Shown: positions 47,461 to 49,809 of the stretch, piece by piece
Layout: every line of letters starts with the position of its first letter
Numbering within the stretch: the stretch's first letter is position 1
NCBI GenBank assembly: GCA_018303205.1
Contig: JAGVYP010000019.1
Span: forward strand, 1 to 49,809
Direction: 5' to 3'
Source: Candidatus Woesearchaeota archaeon
GTDB taxonomy: Archaea > Nanobdellota > Nanobdellia > Woesearchaeales > JAGWAF01
Length of the DNA stretch: 49,809 nucleotides
Translations under genes and position numbers: made by a program
Notes under the pieces: generated by a model
The model's input: only the letters and a program-made list of their open reading frames with translations
Databases searched by the model: none
What the model was told of the DNA's origin: nothing

Positions 47461-49146
47461 CTATCGCAACTTACTCCATCTACCTTCTTTAAAAATAGAA
47501 AGGATCAGAAACAAACTAATGATGCTCGCTCCGCTGAAACAAAGAAGTGCAAAAAGAGGCATGCCCCATAGATAAGGTTCTATGTCTGTTTGCATCAACA
47601 ATGCTCCTCCCACAATAAGACTTGCAATGATCATAGAAAAAGCAAGCCTGTTACTACTTCTATCCATTTCTTGAGTAAGATGGGTAACTTCTTCTTTTGC
47701 AACAGCAACATTCAACTTTCCCTTTTGAATCGTATCAAGTACACTCAACATCTCTCGAGGAACAGCTTTCAAAGTATCTTTCAATTGAAGTGCTTCCTTG
47801 AGCAAATGCTGTGGTTGCACACTCTTCTTGATTTTTTGTTTTAAAAATTGCGTAAGATAAGGCTTTGCAATGCTCACAAAATCAAAATCAGGATCAAGCT
47901 GGGCACAGGTTGCTTCTACGGTTACTAAAGCTTTACCTAACAAAATCATGTCAACAGGCAAGCTTACATGACGAGCAAGACATGCATCAAAAAGATGATG
48001 CAACATGGAAGTAACACGCACTTCAGAAAGCGTAGTTCCATACCAACGCATGAGAATGTCATGAGCATCACGCTTTAATGCTTCAAGATCAGTATCTTCA
48101 TGCACTTCTCCCATACGCACCAAAGCATTCACAACACCTTGCACATCCTTTTCAAGAAGAGCTAAAAAAAGATCAATGCCTTTTGAGCGCAATTCCGCAT
48201 CTAAACTTCCTACAATGCCAAAGTCAAGAAGAGCAATTTTCCCCTTAGGCAAAATAAGAATGTTTCCCGGATGCAAGTCTGCATGAAACACGTCAGATGC
48301 AAAAACTTGCTGCAATGCAGTTTCCACAAGCTGCTGCGCAATCTGCTTTCTCGGAAAAACCGTTTTTGAAGCAAGTAAATCTGACAGCTTTTTTCCTTCC
48401 ACGTGTTCCATCACTAAAATAGAAGTCGTTGATAAGGAACTATACACTCTGGGAATTTTGATAAGAGGAGCATGCTGAAAAGCAAGACCAAAGAGTTCCA
48501 GATTTCTTCGTTCAAAACGATAATCTAACTCTTTTTTTGTATAACGCTCAAACTCCTGCAGGATAATAAGGGGAGAAAAGTTTTCATAATGATAATACTT
48601 ATCTAATTTTCCAAAAAGATAATAGAGAATATCAATATCCTCTGCAAAGATCTCCTGAATATGGGGGCGTTGCACTTTTACTACGACTTGAGTTCCCTCA
48701 TGTAAGGTTGCACGATGCACTTGACCTACCGAAGCGCTGCCGAGAGGCTTTTCTTCAAAAGAAGAAAAAACTTCTTTGAGTGGTTTTCCTAATTCTTTTT
48801 CAACAGATTGTTTTGCTTCTGAAAAAGGAAAAGAAGGAACCTGATCTTGGAGTTTACTAAACTCTTTACAATACGCAAGAGGAACCAAGTCAGGGCGTAT
48901 GCTCAACAATTGTCCAAGCTTAATGTACGCCCCCCCTAATTTCTCCATAGACCTACGCAAGCGCACTTCAAGAGGAATGTAATCCTTCTGAGTAAACTGG
49001 TAGAGCTGAATATTTTTATGAAGAGGAAGATGCCAACGCAGTTTCATTTTATCAACAAAGTATCCAAGACCTTCATTCACAAGAACAAGAACTACTTCGC
49101 GTATCCTTTCTGCATCACGAAAAGTATTGCGAAGATGTGATTTCAT
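47461..49146 (-). CDS. ABC1/UbiB-family atypical kinase
   Basis: A 561-residue protein of the UbiB/ABC1/ADCK family. KxGQ is in GGAYIKLGQLLSIRPDLVP, the Ala-rich loop is PLGSASVGQVHRA, the Lys strand is TQVVVKVQRP, and HADLHPGNILIL with LLDFGIVGSLD carries the catalytic and metal Asp. Two transmembrane helices close the C-terminus (near 505-560). Bacterial and mitochondrial members support quinone lipid synthesis; here the lipid target is unknown. ATG 49146 follows AGAGGAA and a TTTATAAAG box about 38 bases upstream, so the longer open frame running through the family-2 repeat is rejected. Confidence 0.93.
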   Translation of the reverse strand: MKSHLRNTFRDAERIREVVLVLVNEGLGYFVDKMKLRWHLPLHKNIQLYQFTQKDYIPLEVRLRRSMEKLGGAYIKLGQLLSIRPDLVPLAYCKEFSKLQDQVPSFPFSEAKQSVEKELGKPLKEVFSSFEEKPLGSASVGQVHRATLHEGTQVVVKVQRPHIQEIFAEDIDILYYLFGKLDKYYHYENFSPLIILQEFERYTKKELDYRFERRNLELFGLAFQHAPLIKIPRVYSSLSTTSILVMEHVEGKKLSDLLASKTVFPRKQIAQQLVETALQQVFASDVFHADLHPGNILILPKGKIALLDFGIVGSLDAELRSKGIDLFLALLEKDVQGVVNALVRMGEVHEDTDLEALKRDAHDILMRWYGTTLSEVRVTSMLHHLFDACLARHVSLPVDMILLGKALVTVEATCAQLDPDFDFVSIAKPYLTQFLKQKIKKSVQPQHLLKEALQLKDTLKAVPREMLSVLDTIQKGKLNVAVAKEEVTHLTQEMDRSSNRLAFSMIIASLIVGGALLMQTDIEPYLWGMPLFALLCFSGASIISLFLILSIFKEGRWSKLR

Positions 49147-49256
49147 AGATTCCTCTTTTTCTCTCTTCTCACGAATGTTCTTTATAAATGTTGTGTTCAA
49201 AAAAAATGAAAGAAAAAAGGAGGACAAAAGAGGAGAAAAGTAGTGTTTACTATCAT

Positions 49257-49382
49257 GAAGCGTTACCGTCCTCAGGTCGAGCTTCTGAGACAAGATGAAG
49301 AAACACTGACAAGAGGGTTGTCTCATCCGGAGAATGTCAGTTATAGACGAAAATATTGCAAGCGAGAAGACGGTACCGCTTC
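49257..49382 (+). repeat. structured repeat family 2, copy 2d
   Basis: Terminal stem GAAGCG-T-TACCGTC with GACGGTACCGCTTC, one mismatch. Conserved CTCAGGTCGAGC and GCGAGAAGA. Inner stem CTGACA/TGTCAG encloses GAGGGTTGTCTC and CCGGAGAA. It lies between two divergent genes, upstream of the promoters of both, so it is not part of either leader. Confidence 0.8.
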
Positions 49383-49471
49383 AGAAAAATAAATGAGGTA
49401 TACTTTAAGATGAAAAGAAAAATATTCATAAAAAAGATACTTTTTTAATTAATACCCTCCTTGATTTTGCC

Positions 49472-49809
49472 ATGGACAAAAAAGAAGAAAAAATATGGGG
49501 AATAGTATTAGGAGCAATTGTACTATTTATTTTACTTTTTCTCATTTCTTTTGTTTTTCCAGAAGAAATAACACAACAAATACAGAAACAGATGATTCCT
49601 CTAGGACTCTTACTCGTAGGTGGAACATTTATAGGTGTATCCGTATATGGCTTAAAAACAGGAAAAACATTTCTTCCTCCGGCAAAAGGTATAAAAGCGA
49701 TATCTTTTATTATGACCCATACACCTGATCAGCCATTGAGTAAAGAGATTGACAGAAAAAAACAACCAGGAAAATATCAATCTTATATTTTTTATTATCT
49801 TATGATGGG
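49472..49809 (+). CDS. membrane protein, partial (cut by window end)
   Basis: The first 112 residues of a longer protein. ATG 49472 is followed by a charged start (DKKEEK) and a transmembrane helix (GIVLGAIVLFILLFLISFVF). A second hydrophobic segment (MIPLGLLLVGGTFIGVSVYG) lies near residue 55. After that the protein looks soluble and basic (KEIDRKKQPGKYQSYI) to the window edge. Function cannot be judged without the rest. A TATA-like TTTTTAATTAA is about 25 bases upstream. Confidence 0.6.
   Translation, partial: MDKKEEKIWGIVLGAIVLFILLFLISFVFPEEITQQIQKQMIPLGLLLVGGTFIGVSVYGLKTGKTFLPPAKGIKAISFIMTHTPDQPLSKEIDRKKQPGKYQSYIFYYLMM

Noticed and set aside
49147-49326. 60-residue extension of the ABC1 kinase
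   Set aside because: It extends through its own promoter (TTTATAAAG) and into the family-2 repeat; SD and TATA signals support ATG 49146.
647-49382. Dispersed repeats as CRISPR arrays
   Set aside because: Copies are kilobases apart, lack regular spacers, and vary in their stems; no cas gene is present.
1-49809. tRNA or rRNA genes
   Set aside because: No T-arm consensus or conserved rRNA segment was noticed on reading; a covariance search could still find an intron-split or odd tRNA.

Overview
The window looks like a piece of a small-genome archaeon, most likely a DPANN lineage close to Woesearchaeota or Pacearchaeota. The DNA is AT-rich and genes are tightly packed, often with 1-14 bp overlaps. 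Many genes have an archaeal TATA box whose centre lies about 25.5 bases before the start codon, as in leaderless transcripts. Archaeal markers are present: TrmB-type and bacterio-opsin-activator regulators, archaeal translin, NucS and an archaeal-length AsnRS. They sit beside bacterial-looking genes (full-length AspRS, bacterial-type TGT, ThyA, FolA, FolP, FolC). No rRNA, tRNA or CRISPR array was seen. Lineage is an inference from gene content only.

Layout. 0-3.7 kb: two coiled-coil proteins and three related multi-pass membrane proteins. 3.8-12.9 kb: housekeeping genes (translin, HD nucleotidase, P-loop kinase, HAD phosphatase, NDP-kinase-like protein, AspRS, TGT, AsnRS, DUF167). 12.9-19.7 kb: an accessory stretch with a TrmB regulator, an HD protein, a toxin-antitoxin patch, and an Lrp-type regulator divergent from a three-gene operon. 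That operon encodes a deacetylase-fold protein whose catalytic residues are nearly all replaced, a small protein, and an NAD-synthetase-like protein whose PP-loop is altered. 19.7-25.7 kb: transporters, NucS and a membrane-anchored HTH protein. 25.8-36.2 kb: a thymidylate/folate island (thyA, a lipoprotein, folA, glyA, yggS, folP, folC, tmk, dut). 36-41.8 kb: lipoprotein, membrane protein, regulators, phosphoesterase, a PEP-swivel-domain protein and a broken AAA ATPase. 42-49.8 kb: a MoxR/VWA pair, a secreted acidic CARDB-like protein, and an ABC1-kinase/SpoIIM envelope operon.

How genes fit together. ThyA makes dTMP using methylene-folate; SHMT recharges the folate and DHFR reduces it; FolP and FolC belong to folate synthesis; Tmk, the NDK-like protein, dUTPase and possibly the HD nucleotidase surround dTTP supply. 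The PLP-binding protein next to glyA fits SHMT's cofactor need.

The most unusual content is non-coding. Three families of dispersed, highly structured intergenic repeats occur here: family 1 (5 copies), family 2 (4 whole and 1 truncated) and family 3 (2 copies). Stem sequences differ between copies but stay paired, while loops and junctions are conserved, so within-window covariation argues for structured RNA or a hairpin-based mobile element. At 12.3-12.7 kb a family-2 copy is nested inside a family-1 copy, and the whole insert is flanked by a perfect 32-bp direct repeat that re-creates the start of the next gene.
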